A stretch of DNA of 64,000 bases, from contig NZ_CP013979.1 of NCBI RefSeq assembly GCF_001660485.1, positions 992,001 to 1,056,000 of the forward strand, given 5' to 3'. Source of the DNA: Agromyces aureus (GTDB lineage Bacteria; Actinomycetota; Actinomycetes; Actinomycetales; Microbacteriaceae). The position numbers and the translations under genes were made by a program. Shown in pieces: positions 1 to 7,701 of this stretch (the stretch's first letter is position 1; each line of letters starts with the position of its first letter). The notes beneath the pieces are model-generated. The model ran no database searches, had not been told where the DNA came from, and worked only from the letters and a program-made list of their open reading frames with translations.

Positions 1-1231
1 CGGTCAGCCAGGCGTACCGCGCGCGAAGCTCCTGGGTCTCGCGGGGATACCACCGATCGGGAGCCTTGATCGAGAAGAGCGAGGCCAGCACGACTGCGAC
101 CGGAATGGCGAGGAACACCAGGGTCGACCATCGGATCGCGTTCCATCCTCCTACCGCGGCGAAGAACACCAAGCCGACGATCGGGGCGCCCCACCAGAGA
201 TCCATCCAACCGATGCGGAAGACCGCCGGCACGTCGTAGTCCTGACGCTGGTGTTCGCCGCGTACGTCGTACGGTGCTCTCAGTCCTCGACTTCGCACTC
301 CGCGGGAGTACGGCCGTGGATACGCGTAGACGCCGCGCAGGTTGAGTTCCGACTCGCGCAACACCTGGACAGGCGCCCGCGCCCGCATGCGTCCGAAGGT
401 GAACGCGACCAGCGATGCGAGCAGCGTCGCAACGATCGCGGCCGCCGCATGCCCGAGTTGCGTACCGTCGGCCCACTGTCGCTGCAGGTCGGGGAGCTGG
501 TCGAGGACGCCATCTGAGGGGATGCACGTCAGGGCGACGAGGAGCACGACGAGCACGACTGACAGGCGGTGCAACCAGATCGCACGGCCGATGCGACGCA
601 GGGCCGCCAGCGCTCGCCGCCGGAAACTGAAGTCGATGAGCAGCGAGACCACCAGTGCGAGGAACATCGCCCACTTCACGGTCGAAACGGTGGCGAGGAG
701 CCATGGCACCGTTGATGACACATCCAGTTCGTGGACCAGCGTGGCGGCGGCAGCCGTGAGCAGGGCGGCCTCGACCAGCTCCGCGATGACCAGCGCTTCG
801 AGCAGCCGTCGCTTGGCGCGCTTCGCGTACGACGCGGAGATCGCGCGCAGGAAGAGCGCGACGTAGGCGACGATGAGCACGGCGTCGGCGAGCACCGCCA
901 TGGCGATCCACCGGCCGACCGCCTGCCCGCTCGTCGTCGCGTTCCACACCGCCCAGGTCTCGTCACGGGCGGCGAACGCGAGCGGACCGATCGCCTTGCC
1001 GAGCGGCGCGCTTCGGCCTTCGGCATCGAGCGCGCCGGCGATCAGCCGATCGAGCTCCGCATGCACGATCATCGCGGCCAGCGCGACGAGCACGAGAAAC
1101 AGCAGCAGGGCGGCCGTCGGGCGCTTGGATCGGACCCAGCGTTCGATCCGTCCGACCGAGTCTTCGACGCGTTCGGCACCGCCGGTCTCGACCGCATCGG
1201 TCGCAGACGTCGTGCTGGGAGCGGTCGACAT
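1..1231 (-). CDS. multi-pass membrane protein, C-terminus cut by window edge
   Basis: I do not recognise a family. Reading leftward from ATG 1231 gives at least 410 open codons with no stop before the window edge. The start has a strong ribosome site (GGAGGAGGG) just upstream. The N-terminus (MSTAPSTTSATDAVETGG) is polar. About five or six hydrophobic stretches follow: residues about 40-55, 108-130, 155-180, 190-205, 225-240, 270-290 and 370-400. Between the last two is an Arg/Tyr-rich soluble loop containing YAYPRPYSRG. This fits an integral membrane protein of unknown role. It is separated by about 160 bp from the TetR gene read in the same direction, so it could be the regulator's downstream partner, but nothing in the sequence proves this. 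Confidence 0.6.
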   Translation of the reverse strand, partial: MSTAPSTTSATDAVETGGAERVEDSVGRIERWVRSKRPTAALLLFLVLVALAAMIVHAELDRLIAGALDAEGRSAPLGKAIGPLAFAARDETWAVWNATTSGQAVGRWIAMAVLADAVLIVAYVALFLRAISASYAKRAKRRLLEALVIAELVEAALLTAAAATLVHELDVSSTVPWLLATVSTVKWAMFLALVVSLLIDFSFRRRALAALRRIGRAIWLHRLSVVLVVLLVALTCIPSDGVLDQLPDLQRQWADGTQLGHAAAAIVATLLASLVAFTFGRMRARAPVQVLRESELNLRGVYAYPRPYSRGVRSRGLRAPYDVRGEHQRQDYDVPAVFRIGWMDLWWGAPIVGLVFFAAVGGWNAIRWSTLVFLAIPVAVVLASLFSIKAPDRWYPRETQELRARYAWLT

Positions 1232-1392
1232 GGACCCTCCTCCGGTTCAGCTGCAGAATTCCGGATGTGCTGCCCGAATGCTATCGATGAGCATTCCTCT
1301 GTTTCGCCCTCCTGGAGGCCCCAGTTCGGGGCTCGGGCTGCCGGCTCCGAGTCGCAATCCGCTGCCGGGCGTCGCGCGAACCGCCGCGCCGC

Positions 1393-2010
1393 CTACCGGG
1401 TCGACGGAACGGCGTCGGCGAACACCAGCGTGCGCAGCAGCACCTCGAGCGAGGCCTGCACGCGCGCGTCGGTCCAGACGTCGGGGTCCTCGACGGCCTT
1501 GACCTCGTAGCCGCGGCAGTAGAGGTAGAGGATGTCGGCGATGTGCGCCGCCGTCTCGCGGTCGACGGATTCGCCGCCCGCCTCGACGTGGCCGGCGCCG
1601 TCGAGGAACTTGCCGTACGTGGCATCCGTGACGCTGCGCACGACCTCGTAGGCGCGCAGGTTGGCACCGCGCACGTCGGCGATGACCTCGATCCAGAGGC
1701 TGCGCAGCACGTTCTCCTCGGGGGAGGAGGTGCACATCCAGCGGCTCAGGGCGGCCAGGCGTTCGACGCCGACGAGGTCGCCGAGGTGCTCGAGCCGTTC
1801 GAGATCCCATTGGGTGCGGGCGTGGTCGAGCGCGTTGGCCATGAGGTGCGCGCGCGACGGCACGAAGTTCGTGATGTACGCCGTCGATCGCCCGAGGCGT
1901 TCGGCCACGGCCCGCAGCGTGACGGAGCGCGTGCCGCGTTCGCGTGCGACGTCCACCGTGGCGCGGGCGATGTCGGCGAGGCGTTCGTCGGGGTCGACGT
2001 CGATCGGCAC
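1393..2010 (-). CDS. TetR/AcrR family transcriptional regulator
   Basis: A 205-residue protein with the usual TetR layout: an N-terminal helix-turn-helix at about residues 12-60 (RSVTLRAVAERLGRSTAYIT is the DNA-reading part) and an all-helical ligand domain after it. The length is normal for the family. It is divergent from the flavin oxidase gene at 2176. The 165-bp space between them holds a near-consensus promoter with a GTTGTACAAC palindrome over the start of transcription, so repression of the oxidase by this protein is a reasonable inference. The start ATG follows a GGGAGG-like ribosome site. The ligand is unknown. Confidence 0.9.
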   Translation of the reverse strand: MPIDVDPDERLADIARATVDVARERGTRSVTLRAVAERLGRSTAYITNFVPSRAHLMANALDHARTQWDLERLEHLGDLVGVERLAALSRWMCTSSPEENVLRSLWIEVIADVRGANLRAYEVVRSVTDATYGKFLDGAGHVEAGGESVDRETAAHIADILYLYCRGYEVKAVEDPDVWTDARVQASLEVLLRTLVFADAVPSTR

Positions 2011-2063
2011 GGGGCTCCTCCCGGAGAGCGGCGGCTTCGGGTCCGTCGAGCGACGATCCCGTG

Positions 2064-2112
2064 TTGACAGCCTGCCATGCCGGCGCTACGTTTCAAAACG
2101 TTGTTGTACAAC
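2064..2112 (+). promoter_or_regulatory. promoter with palindromic operator for the oxidase gene
   Basis: TTGACA (2064-2069), a 17-nt spacer and TACGTT (2087-2092) make a near-consensus housekeeping promoter reading toward the oxidase at 2176. The perfect 10-bp palindrome GTTGTACAAC (2103-2112) lies at or just past the predicted transcription start, a typical repressor position. The adjacent TetR protein is the obvious candidate. Confidence 0.7.
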
Positions 2113-2175
2113 GCGCAGATATCTTTCGCTTCGCCAGCCGGATCCCGCGGCGACCCCACCCCGAGAGGACCACGC

Positions 2176-3546
2176 ATGACCGTCAACGGCGGCGTCTCGT
2201 TCTGGCTGCAGCAGGTCGGCATGCCGACCCCGCGACCGGCCCTGCCCGGCGACCTCGACGTCGACGTCGCGATCGTCGGTGCCGGGTACACCGGACTCTG
2301 GGCGGCCTACTACCTCAAGCGCGACCAGCCCGGCATCCGCGTTGCCGTGCTCGAACGCCGGTTCGCAGGCTTTGGCGCCTCTGGTCGCAACGGCGGCTGG
2401 CTGACCAACTCGGTCACGGGCGGCCGCGAGCAGTACGTGAAGCGGCACGGCCGCGACGCGGCGATCGCCCAGCAGGTCGCACTCAACGAGACCGTCGACG
2501 AGGTGATCAGGGTGGCGGGCGCCGAGGGCATCGACGCCGACATCCGCAAGGGCGGCGAACTGAACGTCGCGACCACTCCGGCGCAGCTCGCGCGGCTGCG
2601 GGGCTACGCCGCCTCGGAGCAGACGTGGCCCGCGACGGACCTCGAACTGCTCGATGCCCGACAGGCCGCCGATCGCGTGAACGTCGCCGGCGTGCTCGGC
2701 GCGACGTGGCACCCGCACTGCGCCCGCATCCACCCGGCCAAGCTCGTGCTCGGTCTCGCGGACGCCGTCGAACGACTCGGCGTGGCGATCTACGAGAACA
2801 CGACCGTCACCGAAATCCGCCAGGGCGAAGCCCGCACCGAGCACGGCACCGTGCGCGCCGCCCACGTGCTGCGCGCGACCGAGGGGTTCACGCCCGATCT
2901 GCACGGCGAGCACCGGACGTGGCTGCCCATGAACTCGTCGCTCATCGTGACCGAGCCGCTCGCGGCATCCGTCTGGAACGAGATCGGCTGGAACGAGCGC
3001 GACACGCTCGGCGACATGGCGCATGTCTACATGTACGCGCAGCGCACCGCCGACGACCGCATCGCGTTCGGTGGTCGCGGCGTGCCCTACCGCTACGGCT
3101 CGCGCGTCGACCAGGACGGGCGCACCCAGGAGCGCACGATCGCGAGCCTCGGCGCGCTGCTCGCACGCTTCTTCCCCGGTGCAGCGGATGCCGCGATCGA
3201 CCACGCCTGGTCGGGGGTGCTCGGCGTGCCGCGCGACTGGGCGGCCACCGTCGGCCTCGATGCGGCGACCGGCCTCGGCTGGGCCGGTGGATACGTCGGC
3301 ACGGGCGTCACGGCGACGAACCTCGCCGGACGCACGTTGCGCGACCTCGTGCTCGGGCGCGACACCGAGCTCACCCGGCTGCCCTGGGTCGGCCACCGCG
3401 CCCGCACGTGGGAGGTCGAGCCGCTGCGCTGGCTCGCCGTGCAGGGCATCTACGGCGCCTACCATGCGGCCGATCGTGCCGAGCAGGGCGGCCGCTCGAC
3501 CACGTCGCCGATCGCGCACCTCGCCGACCTCGTCGCCGGGCGCTGA
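2176..3546 (+). CDS. FAD-dependent amino-acid/amine oxidase (DAO family)
   Basis: A 456-residue flavoprotein of the DAO superfamily (glycine/sarcosine/gamma-glutamylputrescine oxidase type). The N-terminal dinucleotide motif VAIVGAGYTG (residues 31-40) binds FAD. The segment ASGRNGGW, a few dozen residues later, is the usual Ser/Arg-Asn-Gly-Gly flavin-contact motif. The C-terminal GLGWAGGYVGTGVT is the second flavin motif. The family oxidises a C-N bond, releasing an imine or aldehyde plus H2O2. I chose ATG 2176, preceded by GAGAGGACC, rather than an in-frame upstream start, because the upstream ATG at 2077 lies inside the promoter. It converges on a RidA gene, and RidA proteins remove imines, which suggests a shared pathway. 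The substrate is unknown. Confidence 0.88.
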   Translation: MTVNGGVSFWLQQVGMPTPRPALPGDLDVDVAIVGAGYTGLWAAYYLKRDQPGIRVAVLERRFAGFGASGRNGGWLTNSVTGGREQYVKRHGRDAAIAQQVALNETVDEVIRVAGAEGIDADIRKGGELNVATTPAQLARLRGYAASEQTWPATDLELLDARQAADRVNVAGVLGATWHPHCARIHPAKLVLGLADAVERLGVAIYENTTVTEIRQGEARTEHGTVRAAHVLRATEGFTPDLHGEHRTWLPMNSSLIVTEPLAASVWNEIGWNERDTLGDMAHVYMYAQRTADDRIAFGGRGVPYRYGSRVDQDGRTQERTIASLGALLARFFPGAADAAIDHAWSGVLGVPRDWAATVGLDAATGLGWAGGYVGTGVTATNLAGRTLRDLVLGRDTELTRLPWVGHRARTWEVEPLRWLAVQGIYGAYHAADRAEQGGRSTTSPIAHLADLVAGR

Positions 3547-3620
3547 GCCGCGCCATCCGAGCCCTCGCAGAGCCGGGGCAGCGTCGCGCCCGGTCAGCGG
3601 CCCGACGGGTCAGTGGCCCG

Positions 3621-3675
3621 CCGCGGTCACCGCCCCGACGCCGCGGTCACCGCCCCGACGGAGCGGTGACCGCGG
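3621..3675. repeat. 20-bp tandem repeat and 13-bp hairpin between convergent genes
   Basis: CCGCGGTCACCGCCCCGACG occurs twice head to tail (3621-3640 and 3641-3660). The second copy's first 13 bases pair perfectly with GCGGTGACCGCGG at 3663-3675 across a 9-nt loop. This probably terminates transcripts from both the oxidase (+) and the RidA gene (-), whose stop codon lies inside the stem. There is no T-run. Confidence 0.55.
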
Positions 3676-4075
3676 CGATCGCGGTGAGTTCGACGAGCAT
3701 GCCGGGGCGGGCGAGCGCGGCGACCCCGACCGCGCACCGGACCGGCACGCGGTCGGAGGGGAACCACTCGCGGTAGACCGCGTTGAATCCGGCCCGGTCT
3801 CGTGAGATGTCGGTCAGGTGGATCGTGAGGTGCGCGATCGACGCGAGGTCGGACCCCGCCGACCGGAGCACGGCGTCGAGATTCGCGATCGCCTGCTCGG
3901 CCTGCGATTCGATCGTCGAACCGGCGAGTTCGTCGTGCTCGTCGGTCGGGATGACCGTCGAGTACACCGTGCCCGCCACGACGACGGCATCGGCCGAGAG
4001 CGCGTCGGCCTCGGCCTCGGCAGGGATCCGCCGGAGGACGGCCTCGGGTCGGCCGCTCCGGTCGGGGCCGGTCAT
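3647..4075 (-). CDS. RidA (YjgF/YER057c/UK114) family protein
   Basis: A 142-residue protein with the RidA fold. It contains the family blocks VVVAGTVYSTVIPTD, AEQAIANLDAVLRSAGSDL and the C-terminal VPVRCAVGVAALARPGMLVE, where Arg in VRC is the carboxylate-binding residue of RidA deaminases. Known members hydrolyse reactive enamines and imines made by amino-acid enzymes. The start ATG 4075 overlaps the stop of the ABC ATPase gene in an ATGA, so it is the last gene of the transporter operon. That placement and the nearby flavin oxidase suggest it cleans up the oxidase's imine product. The exact substrate is inferred only. Confidence 0.88.
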   Translation of the reverse strand: MTGPDRSGRPEAVLRRIPAEAEADALSADAVVVAGTVYSTVIPTDEHDELAGSTIESQAEQAIANLDAVLRSAGSDLASIAHLTIHLTDISRDRAGFNAVYREWFPSDRVPVRCAVGVAALARPGMLVELTAIAAVTAPSGR

Positions 4076-4881
4076 GCCGCCCTGCTCACGAGCGAGGGAA
4101 CGGCGCCCAGGAGCTCCCGGGTGTACGGCTGGCGCGCGTGCGTCCACAGCTGTTCGGCGGTGCCCTTCTCGACGAACTCGCCCGCTCGCATCACGGCCAT
4201 CGTGTCCGCGATCGAGGCGACGACGGCGAGGTCGTGCGAGATGATCGCCATGCCGATGCCCATGGTGTCGACGAGGTTGCGCAGCAGTGCGCCGACCCGC
4301 TTCTGCGACGACGCGTCGAGCGAGGCGATCGGCTCGTCGGCGATGATCATCTTCGTGTCGACGGCGAGCACCTTCGCGATCGCGACGCGCTGCCGCTGGC
4401 CGCCCGACAGCGCATGCGGGTAGCGGCGGCGCAGGGCGGGGTCGAGGCCGACCCGGTCGAGCGCGTCGGCGACGAGCGCATCGACCTCGGCCTTCGAGGG
4501 CACCGCCTGGCGCATGGCCTTCCGGCTGCCCCGGATCACCTCGCCGATCTGCTCGTCGACCCGTCGCCGCGGGTTGAGCGACGCATTCGGATCCTGGAAC
4601 ACCATCTGCAGCGGGATCATCGAGGCGGCACGACGGCGGATCGGCAGGGGCCGCACACGCTCGCCGAGGAACTCGATGCTGCCACCCGAGGTCGCCTGGA
4701 GGCCGACCATGGCGCGCGCCAGCGAGGACTTGCCGCAGCCGGACTCGCCGACGATGCCGACGATCTCGCCGGGGTGCACGTCGAGGCTCACCCCGCGAAC
4801 GGCGAGCTTCGCCGAGCGCCCGCGGCCCTTGTAGGTCACCTCTGCGTCGCGAACGCGCAGCAGGGGGGTGGATTCAGTCAT
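4072..4881 (-). CDS. ABC transporter ATP-binding protein, OppF/DppF type
   Basis: A 269-residue ATPase of a peptide/nickel-class importer. Walker A is GESGCGKS (residues 45-52), the signature LSGGQRQR is at about 158-165 and Walker B MIIADEP at 178-184. VFQDPNASLNPRRRV, characteristic of DppF/OppF, lies between them. The C-terminal HARQPYTRELLGAVPS is the oligopeptide-transporter tail. It overlaps the OppD-type gene by 8 bp upstream and the RidA gene by 4 bp downstream. Together with the neighbouring ATPase it would power substrate uptake at the cytoplasmic face. Confidence 0.92.
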   Translation of the reverse strand: MTESTPLLRVRDAEVTYKGRGRSAKLAVRGVSLDVHPGEIVGIVGESGCGKSSLARAMVGLQATSGGSIEFLGERVRPLPIRRRAASMIPLQMVFQDPNASLNPRRRVDEQIGEVIRGSRKAMRQAVPSKAEVDALVADALDRVGLDPALRRRYPHALSGGQRQRVAIAKVLAVDTKMIIADEPIASLDASSQKRVGALLRNLVDTMGIGMAIISHDLAVVASIADTMAVMRAGEFVEKGTAEQLWTHARQPYTRELLGAVPSLVSRAA

Positions 4882-5707
4882 CGTCGAGGGTCCCTTCGGC
4901 GGGGGAGCCGACGGGCTCCAGGTCGACCATCTTCCAGGGGATGCTCGGCACGGCGTCGAGCAGTTCGTGCGTGTACGGGTGCTGCGGGTTGGCGAACAGC
5001 TCGGCGGCGCTCGCCTGTTCGACGATCTCGCCCCGACGGAACACGCTGACGCGGTCGGCGAACGAGGAGAGCATGGCGAGGTCGTGCGTGATGAACATGA
5101 TGCCCATGCCGGTCGTGCGTCTCAGCTCGTCGAGCAGTCGCAGGATGCCGACGCGGATGTTCGCATCGAGCGCGGTCGTCACCTCATCGGCCACGAGGAC
5201 GGCCGGCTCGCACGCGAGGGCGATCGCGATCGCGACGCGCTGCTTCATGCCGCCCGAGAGCTGATGCGGGAACCGGCGGAGGATGTCCTCGCCGTCGGGC
5301 AGGTGCACCTGTTCGAGGAGCTCGAGCGCCCGGGCCCTGGCCGCCTTCGGGCGCATGCCGAGGTGGCTTCGCAGGTGATCGGTGAGCTGCTCCCCGAGCT
5401 TCAGCATCGGATGCAGCGAAGACGACGGGTCCTGCAGCACCATGGCGATCTCGCGCCCACGGGTCCGCTGCCACTGCCGCTGGGACTGCGTCGCGAGTTC
5501 GCGACCGTTCAGTCGGATCGACCCGCCGACCGTGAGCGGTTCGGGCACGAGTCCGAGCAGCGCCATGCCGGTCATGGTCTTTCCCGACCCGGACTCGCCG
5601 ACGATGCCGACCACTTCGGCGCGGTCGACGTCGAAGGTGACCTCGTCGACGAGTCGGAGGCCGTCGGGACGCGTGACCGTGAGGCCGGTGACTTCGAGGA
5701 TGCTCAC
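4874..5707 (-). CDS. ABC transporter ATP-binding protein, OppD/DppD type
   Basis: A 277-residue ATPase. I take GTG 5707 as the start because it overlaps the permease stop in a GTGA and gives the expected N-terminus MSILEVTGLTVTRPDG. A much longer upstream extension in the same frame has no homology. It has Walker A GESGSGKT, the signature LSGGMKQR, Walker B VLVADEVTTALD and the C-terminal NPQHPYTHELLDAVPS typical of OppD/DppD. This gene is the second nucleotide-binding subunit of the five-gene importer. Confidence 0.92.
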   Translation of the reverse strand: MSILEVTGLTVTRPDGLRLVDEVTFDVDRAEVVGIVGESGSGKTMTGMALLGLVPEPLTVGGSIRLNGRELATQSQRQWQRTRGREIAMVLQDPSSSLHPMLKLGEQLTDHLRSHLGMRPKAARARALELLEQVHLPDGEDILRRFPHQLSGGMKQRVAIAIALACEPAVLVADEVTTALDANIRVGILRLLDELRRTTGMGIMFITHDLAMLSSFADRVSVFRRGEIVEQASAAELFANPQHPYTHELLDAVPSIPWKMVDLEPVGSPAEGTLDDD

Positions 5708-6603
5708 AGTTGTTCTCCCGTCATCTCCTGCAGTCGCGGCTCGAGCTGGTCGCGCAGCGCGTCGCCGATGAGGTTGAAGGCGAGCACGACCGACACGATC
5801 GCGAGCCCGGGTGCGACCGCGAGCCACCATTCGTCGAAGTACTGCACGGCACCCGAGATCATCGATCCCCACTCGGGCGTCGGCGGAACCGAGCCGAGCC
5901 CGAGGAACGACAGGCCGGCGAGGAAGAGGATCGCCGCCCCGATGTCGAGCATCGCGAGGACCAGGACCGAGCCGAGCACGGCGGGCAGCATGTCGACGAC
6001 GATCGAACGGAACGTGCCGACACCCGAGAGACGGTTCGACAGCACGAACTCGGACTCGCGCATGGCCAGCACGATCGAGCGGACGGCTCGCGCGTAGGCG
6101 GGCCACCAGCTGATGGCGGCCGCGATCACGGCGTTCTGCACGCTCGGTCCGAGGGCCGCGGCGATCGCCATGGCGAGGATGATGCTCGGGAACGCGAACA
6201 CGAGGTCGGCGATGCGCATGAGCACCTCGTCGACCCATCCGCCGAAGAATCCGGCGATGAGGCCGATCGTCGTGCCGATCGCGGCGGCGGCGAGCACGAT
6301 CGCGATGCCGTTCGGGATCGACACGGTCGCACCGGAGAGCGTGCGGCTGAGGTTGTCGCGGCCCAGGGCGTCGGTGCCGAGGAGGAAGTCGGGCGACGGC
6401 GGATTCAGCGCCGGCCCGACCGTCGCCAGCGGGTCGTACGGACGCAGGAACGGCAGCGCGATGACCACCAGCCACATGAGGAGCACGGCGAAGGCGAAGA
6501 TCGTGCCGGGCCGGCGCATCCAGGCGGGCACGCGTCGGGAACGGCGCCTGAGTTCGGAGGTGGTCGCCTGCCGCACGGCGGCGACGACATCGGTCTTGGT
6601 CAT
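5704..6603 (-). CDS. ABC transporter permease, DppC type
   Basis: A 299-residue inner-membrane permease. The start at ATG 6603 forms an ATGA overlap with the upstream permease and gives MTKTDVVAAVRQ. It has an N-terminal transmembrane helix (about residues 30-52), the family block LLGTDALGRDNLSRTLSG, and the cytoplasmic EAA-like loop LSGVGTFRSIVVDMLPAV that docks on the ATPase. Five more hydrophobic segments follow. It pairs with the DppB-type gene to form the membrane channel for the substrate delivered by the lipoprotein at 7702. Confidence 0.92.
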   Translation of the reverse strand: MTKTDVVAAVRQATTSELRRRSRRVPAWMRRPGTIFAFAVLLMWLVVIALPFLRPYDPLATVGPALNPPSPDFLLGTDALGRDNLSRTLSGATVSIPNGIAIVLAAAAIGTTIGLIAGFFGGWVDEVLMRIADLVFAFPSIILAMAIAAALGPSVQNAVIAAAISWWPAYARAVRSIVLAMRESEFVLSNRLSGVGTFRSIVVDMLPAVLGSVLVLAMLDIGAAILFLAGLSFLGLGSVPPTPEWGSMISGAVQYFDEWWLAVAPGLAIVSVVLAFNLIGDALRDQLEPRLQEMTGEQL

Positions 6604-7697
6604 TGGAGTCGGATCCTCGGATCGAATGCCGACGCGAGCAGGTCGGCGAGGAAATTGACGAGGAGGAAGATCACCGCGACGACGACCGAGATACCGGTGA
6701 TCGCCGAGAGGTCGAGGTTCGTGGAGGCTCGATAGGCGTACTGGCCCATGCCGCCCCACGAGAAGATCTGCTCCACGTAGACGGTCGCGGCCAGCAGGAA
6801 GCCGAACGAGAGGGCCGCGACGGTGATGATCGGGCTCGAGGCCATGCGCACGCCGTAGCGCATGAGCACCCGGTGCGTGGGCAGCCCCTTGACCTTCGCC
6901 GCCTTCACGGCGTCGGTGCCGAGACCGTCGAGCACGGAGCTCCGCGTGAAGCGCAGGATCATGCCGAGCGTCGAGATCGCGAGGATCGAGGCGGGGAGCA
7001 CGAGGTGGGCGACGGCCGACTGGAAGACGTCGAACTGCCCGGCGAGCAGGGAGTCGACCGTGTAGAACCCGGTGACCCGGGGCGGCGGCATCATCGTGGC
7101 GTCGAGTCGTCCGCTGCCGGGCAGCCAGCCGAGCTGGCGGAAGAAGAAGGTGGAGCCGACGAGCGCGAGCCAGTACGTCGGCAGACTCACGCCGACGAGC
7201 GAGACGATGCGGGCGAGGTGATCCGGCCAGCGGTTTCGCATCGCGGCGGCGATGATGCCGAAGACCACACCGGCCACGAGCGACATGAGCGTCGCGTAGA
7301 CGACGAGTTCGAGGGTCGCGGGCGCGTAGTTCGCGAGGTCGGCCGAGACCGGATTGCCGGTCTGCTGCGAGAGGCCGAGGTCACCGTGCAGGAGCCCGCC
7401 GAGATAGCGCAGGTACTGCTCCCAGATGGGCAGGTCGAGACCGAACTTCGCTCGGAACGCGGCGACCACCTCGGGGTTCGCGAGCGCCTGCTGGCTGAGG
7501 TTGACCGTTTCGGCTCGCACCGGCACCAGCACGCTGATGCCGAACGAGACGATCGTGATCCCGAACAGGGTGATGACGGATGCCACGAGTCGGCGCAGTA
7601 CGAACCGCGCGTAGCCCGAGCCGCCATTGCCGGCCGGGGGCCCGGTCGGGGTGTCCGCGGACACCCCGACCGAGTCGACGGAGGGAGCTGACATCAT
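6600..7697 (-). CDS. ABC transporter permease, DppB type
   Basis: A permease of 365 residues if translation starts at the first of two adjacent ATGs (7697 or 7694). Either lies 4-7 nt after the stop of the binding-protein gene. After a polar 30-residue leader comes FVLRRLVASVITLFGITIVS, the first transmembrane helix. GDLGLSQQTGNPVSADL and the VLMRYGVRMASSPIITV coupling loop are standard for the DppB/OppB group. It forms a heterodimer with the next permease. Confidence 0.9.
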   Translation of the reverse strand: MMSAPSVDSVGVSADTPTGPPAGNGGSGYARFVLRRLVASVITLFGITIVSFGISVLVPVRAETVNLSQQALANPEVVAAFRAKFGLDLPIWEQYLRYLGGLLHGDLGLSQQTGNPVSADLANYAPATLELVVYATLMSLVAGVVFGIIAAAMRNRWPDHLARIVSLVGVSLPTYWLALVGSTFFFRQLGWLPGSGRLDATMMPPPRVTGFYTVDSLLAGQFDVFQSAVAHLVLPASILAISTLGMILRFTRSSVLDGLGTDAVKAAKVKGLPTHRVLMRYGVRMASSPIITVAALSFGFLLAATVYVEQIFSWGGMGQYAYRASTNLDLSAITGISVVVAVIFLLVNFLADLLASAFDPRIRLQ

Positions 7698-7701
7698 TCG
7701 C

